Below are positions 23,584 to 30,069 of a stretch of DNA of 38,029 bases, in pieces. Positions within the stretch are counted from its first letter, which is position 1, and each line of letters begins with the position of its first letter. This DNA is from Nonomuraea guangzhouensis (lineage in GTDB: Bacteria > Actinomycetota > Actinomycetes > Streptosporangiales > Streptosporangiaceae). Where the stretch lies: positions 1-38,029 of the forward strand of contig NZ_JAHKRM010000059.1 of assembly GCF_019396345.1 (NCBI RefSeq), read 5' to 3'. The position numbers were made by a program, and so were the translations under genes. The notes below the pieces were generated by a model. The model was given only the letters and a program-made list of their open reading frames with translations. It was not told the DNA's origin and did no database searches.

Positions 23584-24414
23584 GTGGGAACCGAGGCGGC
23601 GCAGCCGCGTTCCGCGATGGCGGAAACGGAGCCCGCTCAGCCGCGTCCCTCGCCCGTGGAAACGGTGCCGTCGAGGGGGATTGCGAAGACCCTCGTCACC
23701 CTGGCCGACACGCTGGTCACCGGGTTCGACGTCGTCGACTTCACGCACCTGCTCACCGAACGCTGCGTGGAACTCCTGGGTGTGGACGCCGCCGGGCTGC
23801 TGGTGACCGACCAGCGGGGGGACCTGCGGCTGATGGCCGCCTCCAGCGAGCAGGCCCGATCACTGGAGCTGTTCCAGCTGCGGTACGCGCGGGGACCCTG
23901 CCTCGACTGCTTCGGCACCGGCGAGGCCGTGCACTGCTCCGACGTGTACGGCGCCACGGCGCGGCGGAACTGGCCGCGCTTCGCCCAGCAGGCCCGCGGC
24001 CGCGGCTTCGGCGCGGTGAGCGCGCTGCCGCTGCGGCTGCGGGACGAGGTGATCGGCGCCCTCGATCTGTTCCGTAAGACCCCGGGCGACCTGCCCGCCG
24101 AGACCCTGGCGCTGGGACAGGCGCTGGCGGACATGGCCACCATCGGCCTATTGCACGAGCGGGCCGTGCGCGGCGGGCGACTGCTCACCGGGCAGCTGCA
24201 GACCGCGCTCAGCACCCGCGTCATCATCGAGCAGGCCAAAGGAGTGCTGGCCGAGCGGCACGGCTGGACGATGGACGAGGCGTTCACGCGGCTGCGCGGC
24301 CACGCCCGCAACCACAACCGGCGGCTGGCGGAGGTGGCCGAGGAGGTCGTGTCGTACGGGGCCGACCTCGACGACCCGGCTTTGGGGCGCTCCGACTCGC
24401 GTCCGCGCCGCTAG
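23584..24414 (+). CDS. GAF-ANTAR domain protein
   Basis: The 276-residue protein has a Pro/Glu-rich tail, then a GAF domain (about 40-190, with TERCVELLGVDAAGLLV, RGPCLDCFGTGEAV and VSALPLRLRDEVIGALDLF). A canonical ANTAR domain follows (about 205-262: STRVIIEQAKGVLAERHGWT, then EAFTRLRGHARNHNRRLAEV). It is the better conserved of the two tandem paralogues. GTG 23584 is chosen because of the -10 hexamer 6 nt upstream; an in-frame ATG at 23560 lies upstream of that hexamer. The predicted role is RNA-based antitermination in response to a signal bound by GAF. Confidence 0.87.
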   Translation: MGTEAAQPRSAMAETEPAQPRPSPVETVPSRGIAKTLVTLADTLVTGFDVVDFTHLLTERCVELLGVDAAGLLVTDQRGDLRLMAASSEQARSLELFQLRYARGPCLDCFGTGEAVHCSDVYGATARRNWPRFAQQARGRGFGAVSALPLRLRDEVIGALDLFRKTPGDLPAETLALGQALADMATIGLLHERAVRGGRLLTGQLQTALSTRVIIEQAKGVLAERHGWTMDEAFTRLRGHARNHNRRLAEVAEEVVSYGADLDDPALGRSDSRPRR

Positions 24415-24450
24415 CCGCGGCCGGGCGGCGGCCGTACGAGCACTCCGGCC

Positions 24451-24548
24451 CCTCATGCGCGGCCCCTCATGCGCGGCCCCTCATGCGCGGCCCCTCATGC
24501 GCGGCCCCTCATGCGCGGCCCCTCATGCGCGGCCCCTCATGCGCGGCA
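24451..24548. repeat. 14-bp tandem repeat array, 7 copies
   Basis: Seven gapless copies of CCTCATGCGCGGCC run from 24451 to 24548; only the last base of the last copy differs. The array starts 36 nt after the GAF-ANTAR stop, in the gap to the convergent WGR gene. Near-identity of the copies suggests recent expansion. There are no spacers, so it is not a CRISPR array. Confidence 0.95.
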
Positions 24549-24607
24549 GAGCCACCGACCTCGAACAGCGTGTCGGTTCCGCTGGGCCTCGCCTGGCCGG
24601 TGGCGGG

Positions 24608-26020
24608 TCACACGAGGCGCTTGATCTCCCCGTACGCACGGTAGAAACCGCCCCGCCCGGCAGGGCGCACCCCTTCGACGAGGTAGCGGGCGCCCGCCTC
24701 CCGGATGTCCTTCGGGAACTGCACATTCCACCCCTCGTACCCCGGGCTGATCACGCGCACCCGCAGCCGCTCGCCCTGCTGCTCGCACTCTACGACCACG
24801 CCATCGCCGACGTGCGTGGTCGTCTCCACCACGACCGACGGCTCCACCACGGCCAGCGACGCGGCCGCCTTGACGTCCACCGGCTGGGGTACGGTGCCCT
24901 GCCGGGCCGCGGCGATCGCCGCCTCGCTGGCGTCGATGCAGGCCAGCGAGCCGTCGGTGGTGACGATGTAGAGACGATCGTCGAGGAACTGCATGGAGAA
25001 GGCCGACCCGCAGCCGGTGCCGAGCTTCCACAGCCGCTCACCGGAGGAGTCGAAACAGTAGATGGAGGAATGGCTGTCGCCCGCGAACACGTGGCGGCCG
25101 CCCGGAGACGTGGCGCACGAGTAGACGGGGGCGTCGCACCGGTAGACGGCCTCGACGCGGCCGTCGCCCTTGGCCAGGCGATGTACGGTGTGGCGGGCCG
25201 TACCGGCGTACACGGAGTGGGCCTCCTGCCAGCCGAACAGGACACCGTCGGCCGTCCGGTTCTCCCACACGAGCGAGCCGTCGGAGATGTCGTAGCGGGC
25301 GACGCCGCCGGAGTGGCCCCGATAGACGGCGTCGTCGTCGCACCTGACCATCCAGGCCGACTCGCCGCCGCCCGGACGCGCCCACTGGAACTCGTCCTCG
25401 TAGTCGATCGCGGTGACCCGGCCGGCCCGGTCGGACACACCGAGGACGCCGTCGTGGACGTCCAGCCAGTAGATGTCGACGTCGGCCGCGATCTCGTACG
25501 CGGCCCGCGGCACCTTGCCGCTCAGGTCGTACACGCGGCCGTCGTCGCAGCCGGCGTAGATCCAGAAGTCGTCGGCGACGATGCACTTGACGCCGTCCGG
25601 AAGCCGGAAACGGCCCGTCACGGTGCCGGAGTGGGCGACGGTGTACACGTCGCCGCGCTGGTTGCCGACCCAGCAGCGCTGCTCGTCCACGAAGATGCCG
25701 AACGCGGCGGCACCACTGTTGAACCGCCACAACACGGGCGCCTGCCGGGCGGTCGAACGGATGCTGGCGATCGCCCTCCGGGTGATCGCCCGGCGCTGGC
25801 GCACACCGCGCACGGCCGGCGCGTACCCCTTGCGGGTCTTCTCGCCGATCTTCTTGGCCGCGGCCGCCTGGGCCTTCGCCTCGGAGGGGAAGGCCGCGAC
25901 CTTCGTCTGGCCGCTCTCGCCGATGCGCCCGTAGGTGATCGTCACCTCGGTGCCGGCCACGGTCACCTCGTAGAACTTGTGTGATCCGCCGCCGTCCTCC
26001 GACAGCTCCAGGTACGTCAT
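24608..26020 (-). CDS. WGR domain protein with C-terminal beta-propeller
   Basis: The 470-residue protein begins with a WGR domain (HKFYEVTVAGTEVTITYGRI, then GQTKVAAFPSEAKAQAAAAK, to about 65), found in PARPs and bacterial nucleic-acid-linked proteins. After a basic linker, about 100-410 form a WD40/PQQ-like beta-propeller with repeating blades (CWVGNQRGDVYTV, IYAGCDDGRVYDL, GVLGVSDRAGRVTAI, VYRGHSGGVARYD, VFAGDSHSSIYCFD, LYIVTTDGSLACID). A C-terminal tail of about 60 residues follows. No signal peptide is seen, so it is cytoplasmic. ATG 26020 has GGAG upstream; ATG 26035 is also possible. The function is unknown. Confidence 0.82.
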   Translation of the reverse strand: MTYLELSEDGGGSHKFYEVTVAGTEVTITYGRIGESGQTKVAAFPSEAKAQAAAAKKIGEKTRKGYAPAVRGVRQRRAITRRAIASIRSTARQAPVLWRFNSGAAAFGIFVDEQRCWVGNQRGDVYTVAHSGTVTGRFRLPDGVKCIVADDFWIYAGCDDGRVYDLSGKVPRAAYEIAADVDIYWLDVHDGVLGVSDRAGRVTAIDYEDEFQWARPGGGESAWMVRCDDDAVYRGHSGGVARYDISDGSLVWENRTADGVLFGWQEAHSVYAGTARHTVHRLAKGDGRVEAVYRCDAPVYSCATSPGGRHVFAGDSHSSIYCFDSSGERLWKLGTGCGSAFSMQFLDDRLYIVTTDGSLACIDASEAAIAAARQGTVPQPVDVKAAASLAVVEPSVVVETTTHVGDGVVVECEQQGERLRVRVISPGYEGWNVQFPKDIREAGARYLVEGVRPAGRGGFYRAYGEIKRLV

Positions 26021-26035
26021 GTCTGCGGTCTCCAT

Positions 26036-26439
26036 GTGCCGAGCTTGATCAACTGCCCGGGACACTAGAGCACGGGGGCGACAAACTTGTGTTTTTGCTG
26101 TTCGTGGGGCTGATGGGTGCTTTGTGGGGCATGGAGTCGCTCCCGGCGGCTGCTCGTCTGGAGGCCGGCGGCGATGGCGCCTGAGGACTACGCAAGGGTG
26201 GCTCTGAGGCCCGCCCGCTGGTGTCCGACCTCGCTCTCGCGCCACAGCGGCTGCGCGGAACACAGAGGCCTGGTCCGACATCCACGGCGCGTAATGACCG
26301 CCAGGGTCCGGTTGCCCGGACATGGCCGGCAAACCGCGGTGGACCGGCATCGGGATCCCAGCAGGCGCCCCGCGAACTCGCAACAGCCGACCAGAAACCG
26401 GCTTCGCGGACCGGGCCGACGAGGAGCTGTGTTCGGTGC
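26036..26439. other. Intergenic region without a supported gene
   Basis: About 400 bp between the WGR and STAS genes hold only short frames of atypical composition. A hydrophobic 31-codon frame from GTG 26089 (VFLLFVGLMGALWGMESL) has no ribosome-binding site or promoter that I can see. No repeat, terminator or tRNA is visible. Confidence 0.5.
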
Positions 26440-26799
26440 CTAAACGGCCTTGCGGGTGCCGGGGGGTTGGGGGCGTATGGGGAAATGTCCGGCGAGCCCG
26501 GTGATCAGGAGCAGTCGCTTGACCTGCGGTGAGATCCCGGACAGCAGGAACGGTGTCGCAATACGTCGCGCGTGATCATTGATGCTCACCAGGGTGCCCA
26601 GACCGGCCGCGTCGATGAACGATAGCCCGCTCAGCTCCATGACGACCTCGTCGATCTTCCGGTGCCCGTGGTACGTCTGCCGCAGGATGTCGAGCAGGTG
26701 GTCACGTAGTACCGAGGTGGTGGCGATGTCTAGCTCCCCGGAGACGTGCACGATAACTGTCGCCCCCTGACGGCTTGTCGTCAGGTGCAGTGGCTCCAT
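26440..26799 (-). CDS. STAS domain protein (anti-sigma factor antagonist type)
   Basis: The 119-residue protein is a single STAS domain of SpoIIAA/RsbV/BldG type: VIVHVSGELDIATTSVLRD, then VVMELSGLSFIDAAGLGTLV. In regulated antagonists the loop reads DS(S/T)G and the Ser is phosphorylated by the partner kinase. Here it reads D63-A-A-G, so the phosphoacceptor is missing. It may be a permanently active antagonist or have another partner. No anti-sigma kinase gene is adjacent. ATG 26799 is chosen because the domain starts there and GGGGAGCC lies upstream. The open frame continues far upstream without recognisable sequence. Confidence 0.85.
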   Translation of the reverse strand: MEPLHLTTSRQGATVIVHVSGELDIATTSVLRDHLLDILRQTYHGHRKIDEVVMELSGLSFIDAAGLGTLVSINDHARRIATPFLLSGISPQVKRLLLITGLAGHFPIRPQPPGTRKAV

Positions 26800-26889
26800 G
26801 GGCTCGGCTCCCCTGTTGTGTTCCCACACTGGAACATCTGCCGACTGTGGGAGCCGTCTCCCCATGAGGACCCTCGCGAGTCCGGGGAC

Positions 26890-26912
26890 ATACCCGGCCG
26901 CCAATTCGACAC
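26890..26912 (-). promoter_or_regulatory. Possible SigB-type stress promoter for the STAS gene
   Basis: On the minus strand GTGT (26909-26912) and GGGTAT (26890-26895) are 13 nt apart. This is close to the actinobacterial SigB-type consensus GNNT-N14-16-GGGTAY but one base short. The leader would be about 85 nt. Confidence 0.35.
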
Positions 26913-26944
26913 CTGACGTGGCGCGGGGTCCGGACGTCACGAGG

Positions 26945-26960
26945 AATCGCAAATGCGATT
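26945..26960. promoter_or_regulatory. Perfect dyad AATCGCA-AA-TGCGATT
   Basis: The 16-bp inverted repeat has 7-bp arms and lies about 35 bp upstream of the candidate STAS promoter, in an AT-rich island. It looks like a protein-binding site. The binding protein is unknown. Confidence 0.5.
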
Positions 26961-27338
26961 TGTACCAGATGTGTGGATTATTACTTTGTGTAGCCGCGTG
27001 CTTCCAGAGTGAAGTGTACAAGTCCGTAGCTGCTCGCAAGGCAAGAGTCGTGATAACAACCGGAAATGATGACCGCACGTCCGTAACCACGCTGACCTGC
27101 GTCGTTGGCAAGCCGGGCAACCTTCGCAATCCACTCATTTGCCCTCGGGGCGGATGGGATTTCTGGGCGGCGCTCGATGGGGGAGCGCTTGAGTGGTCGG
27201 TCGCATCGAGGTCGGCGGCTCGGCTTGCTGGATGCGGAGGGCCGGCGGTGGGGTCCTGGGGTTGGTGCCGGGTCCGACGCCGAGGTTCCGGCCGAGCTCC
27301 TGGCCGGAGGCGGAAGGCTTTCGCGCCTGGATCGCAGG

Positions 27339-27923
27339 TCAGCGCGGGCTGAGGCCCAGCCAGATGAGTGTGCAGAGCGTGTCGAAGGCGTCCTCGATGC
27401 CCGGCTGGTCCCAGTCGGCCGCGTGCACGGGGTCGTGGAAGCGGATCGTGGCGTCGAACACCGCTCGTGCCGTCGCGGCCGGGTCCGAGGTGACGAGTTC
27501 GCCCTTGGCCAGTCCGGTGGTGATGATCTGCTGGAGCTGGCCCACGAGGTCCGCGATGTGCCGCTCGATCACCTGGCTCGCCTCGCCCACCAGCACCGTG
27601 TACGTCGCGAACAGCTCCGGGTCGCCGAGCGCCTTCTTGCGCTTGGCCGCGAACAGCGCCGACAGCCACGCGCGGAGCCGTACATCGGCCGGCCCGTCCG
27701 CCGCCATGACGGCGGTGAGCAGCGTGTGCGACTCGTCCAGCCACCGCTGCGTGACCGCCTCCCGCAGCGCGGCCTTGCTGGGAAAGTGCCGGTACACGCT
27801 GCCGTGACTGACCCCGAGTGCCCTGGCGACGTCGACGACCGTGGCCTTGGCGGGGCCGTACCGGCGGAGGACGTCCTGAGCCGCGGTGAGGATCTGGTCG
27901 GGCGTCAGGATGCCATCTGTCAT
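27339..27923 (-). CDS. TetR/AcrR family regulator of the adjacent aldo-keto reductase
   Basis: The 194-residue protein has a TetR helix-turn-helix (TPDQILTAAQDVLRRYG, VVDVARALGVSHGSVYRHFP) and a ligand domain with TWLGxSP-like ending (LCTLIWLGLSPR). ATG 27923 follows the reductase stop by 13 bp on the same strand, so the two genes form an operon. The dyad ATGACAGAT-N6-ATCTGTCAT at the reductase promoter shares its half-site with ATCTGTCAT lying on this gene's own start codon. This supports local repression and autoregulation. The inducer is unknown. Confidence 0.88.
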   Translation of the reverse strand: MTDGILTPDQILTAAQDVLRRYGPAKATVVDVARALGVSHGSVYRHFPSKAALREAVTQRWLDESHTLLTAVMAADGPADVRLRAWLSALFAAKRKKALGDPELFATYTVLVGEASQVIERHIADLVGQLQQIITTGLAKGELVTSDPAATARAVFDATIRFHDPVHAADWDQPGIEDAFDTLCTLIWLGLSPR

Positions 27924-27939
27924 AAATCCAATTCTGTCA
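27915..27939. promoter_or_regulatory. Second TetR half-site pair at the TetR start
   Basis: ATCTGTCAT (27915-27923) covers the TetR start codon, and TCTGTCA (27933-27939) covers the reductase stop. Both are in the same orientation and match the arm of the perfect operator at 28949. Confidence 0.5.
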
Positions 27940-28926
27940 GTGCTCGCTGTCCAGGTGGGCCATCTGCGGAGCCGCGTAGCGGTCGCCGGCGGCGGCGTCG
28001 GCGGGGATCGCGGCCTCGATGCGGGCCAGGTCATCGGCCGTGAGCGTCACGTCGAGGGCGCTCAGGGCTTCGGCGAGGCGGTCGCGGCGGCGGGCCCCGA
28101 CGAGCGGCACGATGTCGGTGCCCCGCGCGCTGACCCAGGCGATGGCCAGCTGCGCGACCGTCGCGCCCTTGGCCTCGGCCAGGGCGCGGAGGGCTTCGAC
28201 GAGTGTGAGGTTGTGCGCCAGGTTGTCGCCGGAGAAGCGGGGGCTGGCGGCGCGGAAGTCGTTGCCGGCCAGCGCGCGGTCCTTGGACCAGTGGCCGCTC
28301 AGCAGCCCGCGTGACAGCACCCCGTACGCGGTGATGCCGATGCCCAGCTCGCGGCAGGTGGGCAGGATCTCGGCCTCGATGCCCCTGGACAGCAGGGAGT
28401 ACTCGATCTGCAGGTCGCTGATGGGGTGGACGGCGTGCGCGCGCCTGATCGTCTCGGCGCCCACCTCCGACAGGCCGATGTGACGGACGTGGCCCTTGGC
28501 GACCTCCTCGGCGATGGCGCCGACGGTCTCCTCGATGGGGACGCTCGGGTCGACTCTGGCGGGGCGGTACACGTCGACGTGGTCGGTGCCGAGGCGGCGC
28601 AGGGTGTAGGCGAGCGCGGTCTTGACGGCGGCGGGGCGGGCGTCGTAGCCGAGCCAGTTGCCGTCGTAGTCGCGCTGGGCGCCGAACTTGACGCTGATCC
28701 GTACGGAGTCGCGGTCGCGGTCTTTCAGCGCCTGGCGGATGAGCAGCTCGTTGTGGCCCATGCCGTAGAAGTCGCCGGTGTCGAGGAGGGTGATGCCGGC
28801 GTCGAGGGCGGCATGGACGGTGGCGATGGACTCGGTCTCGTCGGCCGGGCCGTAGAGGTCGGACATGCCCATGCAGCCAAGGCCGAGATCGGACACCTGC
28901 GGGCCGTTGTCTCCCAGGGTTCTCAT
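27937..28926 (-). CDS. Aldo/keto reductase
   Basis: The 329-residue protein is an NADPH-dependent reductase of the AKR fold. LGLGCMGMS, DTGDFYGMGHNE (Asp and Tyr of the catalytic tetrad), SVKFGA (Lys) and the NADPH-binding end TDIVPLVGARRRDRLAEAL are present. The tetrad His, usually in HRVDP, is replaced: the strand reads YRPARVDPSVP. This variant looks shared by a subfamily. ATG 28926 lies 7 nt after CATAGT, with TTGAAA 17 nt further upstream, so the mRNA should be leaderless. The TetR operator covers the -35. The substrate is unknown; detoxification of a carbonyl compound is plausible. Confidence 0.9.
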   Translation of the reverse strand: MRTLGDNGPQVSDLGLGCMGMSDLYGPADETESIATVHAALDAGITLLDTGDFYGMGHNELLIRQALKDRDRDSVRISVKFGAQRDYDGNWLGYDARPAAVKTALAYTLRRLGTDHVDVYRPARVDPSVPIEETVGAIAEEVAKGHVRHIGLSEVGAETIRRAHAVHPISDLQIEYSLLSRGIEAEILPTCRELGIGITAYGVLSRGLLSGHWSKDRALAGNDFRAASPRFSGDNLAHNLTLVEALRALAEAKGATVAQLAIAWVSARGTDIVPLVGARRRDRLAEALSALDVTLTADDLARIEAAIPADAAAGDRYAAPQMAHLDSEH

Positions 28927-28933
28927 GCTGACT

Positions 28934-28972
28934 ACTATGGCATTACAGATGACAGATTTCAATATCTGTCAT
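28934..28972 (-). promoter_or_regulatory. Aldo/keto reductase promoter with perfect TetR operator
   Basis: On the minus strand TTGAAA (28957-28962) and CATAGT (28934-28939) are 17 nt apart, and the -10 ends 7 nt before ATG 28926. The palindrome ATGACAGAT-TTCAAT-ATCTGTCAT (28949-28972) covers the -35, so bound repressor would block RNA polymerase. Confidence 0.8.
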
Positions 28973-29291
28973 TTGCTCTGCCTTCCGGCCGCCGACAGGA
29001 GCCGATCACGTGAGCCCACAAGATCTCGCCGGCCGGGCCGAGCGGCCTGTTCTCCCAGGGGCGTGAGCAGTACGTCCACTCGTGCGTGTTGTCCACTCTC
29101 TCGACCATCACCAGGCCCCTGCGGTGATCGCAGTGGTGGTAGTAGGCGACGTCGCCACTGGTGTAGTAGTCGGGCGGCACGCACTCGCGTACGACGGCGT
29201 GGGCTGTTCCCTCCAGGGCGGTGCCGGTCGAGAGCGCGAGCGTGGCACCGATCATGATGGCCGCCACGGCAGCCGCCGACTTTCTCATCAT
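28959..29291 (-). CDS. Small secreted protein, DUF6355-like
   Basis: The 110-residue protein has a signal peptide (MMRKSAAAVAAIMIGATLAL, cleavage near AHA at 30-32). The mature part has CVPPDYYTSGDVAYYHHC, VMVERVD and a final GSC. The YYxSGxVAYYxHC block resembles the DUF6355 family, some of which sit in natural-product clusters. Four Cys suggest two disulfides. AAGGACGA lies upstream of ATG 29291; ATG 29288 is equally possible. Its 3' end overlaps the operator of the reductase gene that follows on the same strand. Confidence 0.7.
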   Translation of the reverse strand: MMRKSAAAVAAIMIGATLALSTGTALEGTAHAVVRECVPPDYYTSGDVAYYHHCDHRRGLVMVERVDNTHEWTYCSRPWENRPLGPAGEILWAHVIGSCRRPEGRANDRY

Positions 29292-29409
29292 TTTTCGTCC
29301 TTCCCTGGCCTAAGGAACGTGGGCGGCTTCAGTCTGGCACGAGATGAATACACTCCGTGATGGCTTCTGTCGCAGTTCGCCGATGACTTCGCCGGGTCGC
29401 CCGCCGAGC

Positions 29410-29415
29410 TAGGGT
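29410..29415 (+). promoter_or_regulatory. -10 element of a leaderless DedA promoter
   Basis: TAGGGT ends 6 nt before GTG 29422. No ribosome-binding site is present. Confidence 0.5.
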
Positions 29416-29421
29416 TGCCGA

Positions 29422-30069
29422 GTGCACATCGACGAACTGCTGCAGGCGATTCCGCCCGCGTGGCTCTGCGTCCTGGTCGGCCTGGTGATCGGGATCGAGA
29501 GTCTCGGCATCCCGCTGCCGGGCGAGATCGTGCTGGTCAGTGCCGCGCTCCTGGCCGCCAAGGGGGTCGTCAGCCCGGTGTGGGTGGGCGTCTGCGCGAG
29601 CACGGGGGCGATCGTCGGCGACTCCATCGGGTACGCCATCGGGCGCAAGGGCGGCAGGCCGCTGTTCGAGCGGCTCGGGCGCCGGTTCCCCAAGCACTTC
29701 GGGCCCCGCCACATCGGTAAGGCCGAGCACTACTTCGACAGGTTCGGGGTGTGGGCCGTGTTCGTCGGGCGGTTCATCGCGTTGCTGCGCATTCTGGCCG
29801 GTCCGCTGGCGGGGGCGTTGCGCATGCCGTACTGGCGGTTCCTGGTCGCGAACGTGCTCGGCGGGATCGTCTGGGCGGGCGGCACCACCGCGGTGATCTT
29901 CTACCTCGGCGTGGTCGCCGAGAAGTGGCTGAAGGGGTTCTCGTGGGTGGGGCTGGTGGCGGCGGTGCTGTGCGGCATCGCCACCACCTGGTACGTCAAG
30001 CGGCGGGCCGCCTCAGCGCTCGATGAGGGTGACCTCGAGGGAGTAGAGCGAGGCCCGATAGACGTGTGA
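29422..30069 (+). CDS. DedA family membrane protein
   Basis: The 215-residue polytopic protein has the DedA/VTT pattern: ESLGIPLPGEIVLVSAALLA with the membrane-embedded acidic residues, GAIVGDSIGYAIGRKGG, and FGVWAVFVGRFIALLRILAG with the conserved Arg. Two further transmembrane helices follow. DedA proteins are linked to lipid-carrier flipping and to membrane homeostasis. GTG 29422 is chosen by the -10 hexamer 6 nt upstream. Its last 57 nt overlap the 3' end of the convergent GntR gene. Confidence 0.9.
   Translation: MHIDELLQAIPPAWLCVLVGLVIGIESLGIPLPGEIVLVSAALLAAKGVVSPVWVGVCASTGAIVGDSIGYAIGRKGGRPLFERLGRRFPKHFGPRHIGKAEHYFDRFGVWAVFVGRFIALLRILAGPLAGALRMPYWRFLVANVLGGIVWAGGTTAVIFYLGVVAEKWLKGFSWVGLVAAVLCGIATTWYVKRRAASALDEGDLEGVERGPIDV

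Larger units (their letters stand above)
26800..27338. other. Regulatory/intergenic region, AT-richer than its surroundings
   Basis: The gap between the STAS gene and the TetR gene is unusually rich in A and T near 26940-27110. It carries a perfect dyad AATCGCA-AA-TGCGATT (26945-26960) and a SigB-like promoter candidate (26890-26912). Several open frames cross it on both strands, but none has a plausible start, ribosome-binding site or recognisable product. Confidence 0.5.

Noticed and set aside
24451..24548. CRISPR array
   Set aside because: The units are 14 bp and directly adjacent without spacers, and no cas gene is present.
26089..26184. A 31-codon hydrophobic peptide starting at GTG 26089
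   Set aside because: No ribosome-binding site, no -10 at the leaderless distance, and no way to check conservation here.
26800..27744. Extending the STAS protein upstream to give a 434-residue protein
   Set aside because: The upstream part is low-information, crosses the AT-rich gap and runs antisense-frame through the TetR gene. The STAS domain begins right at ATG 26799.
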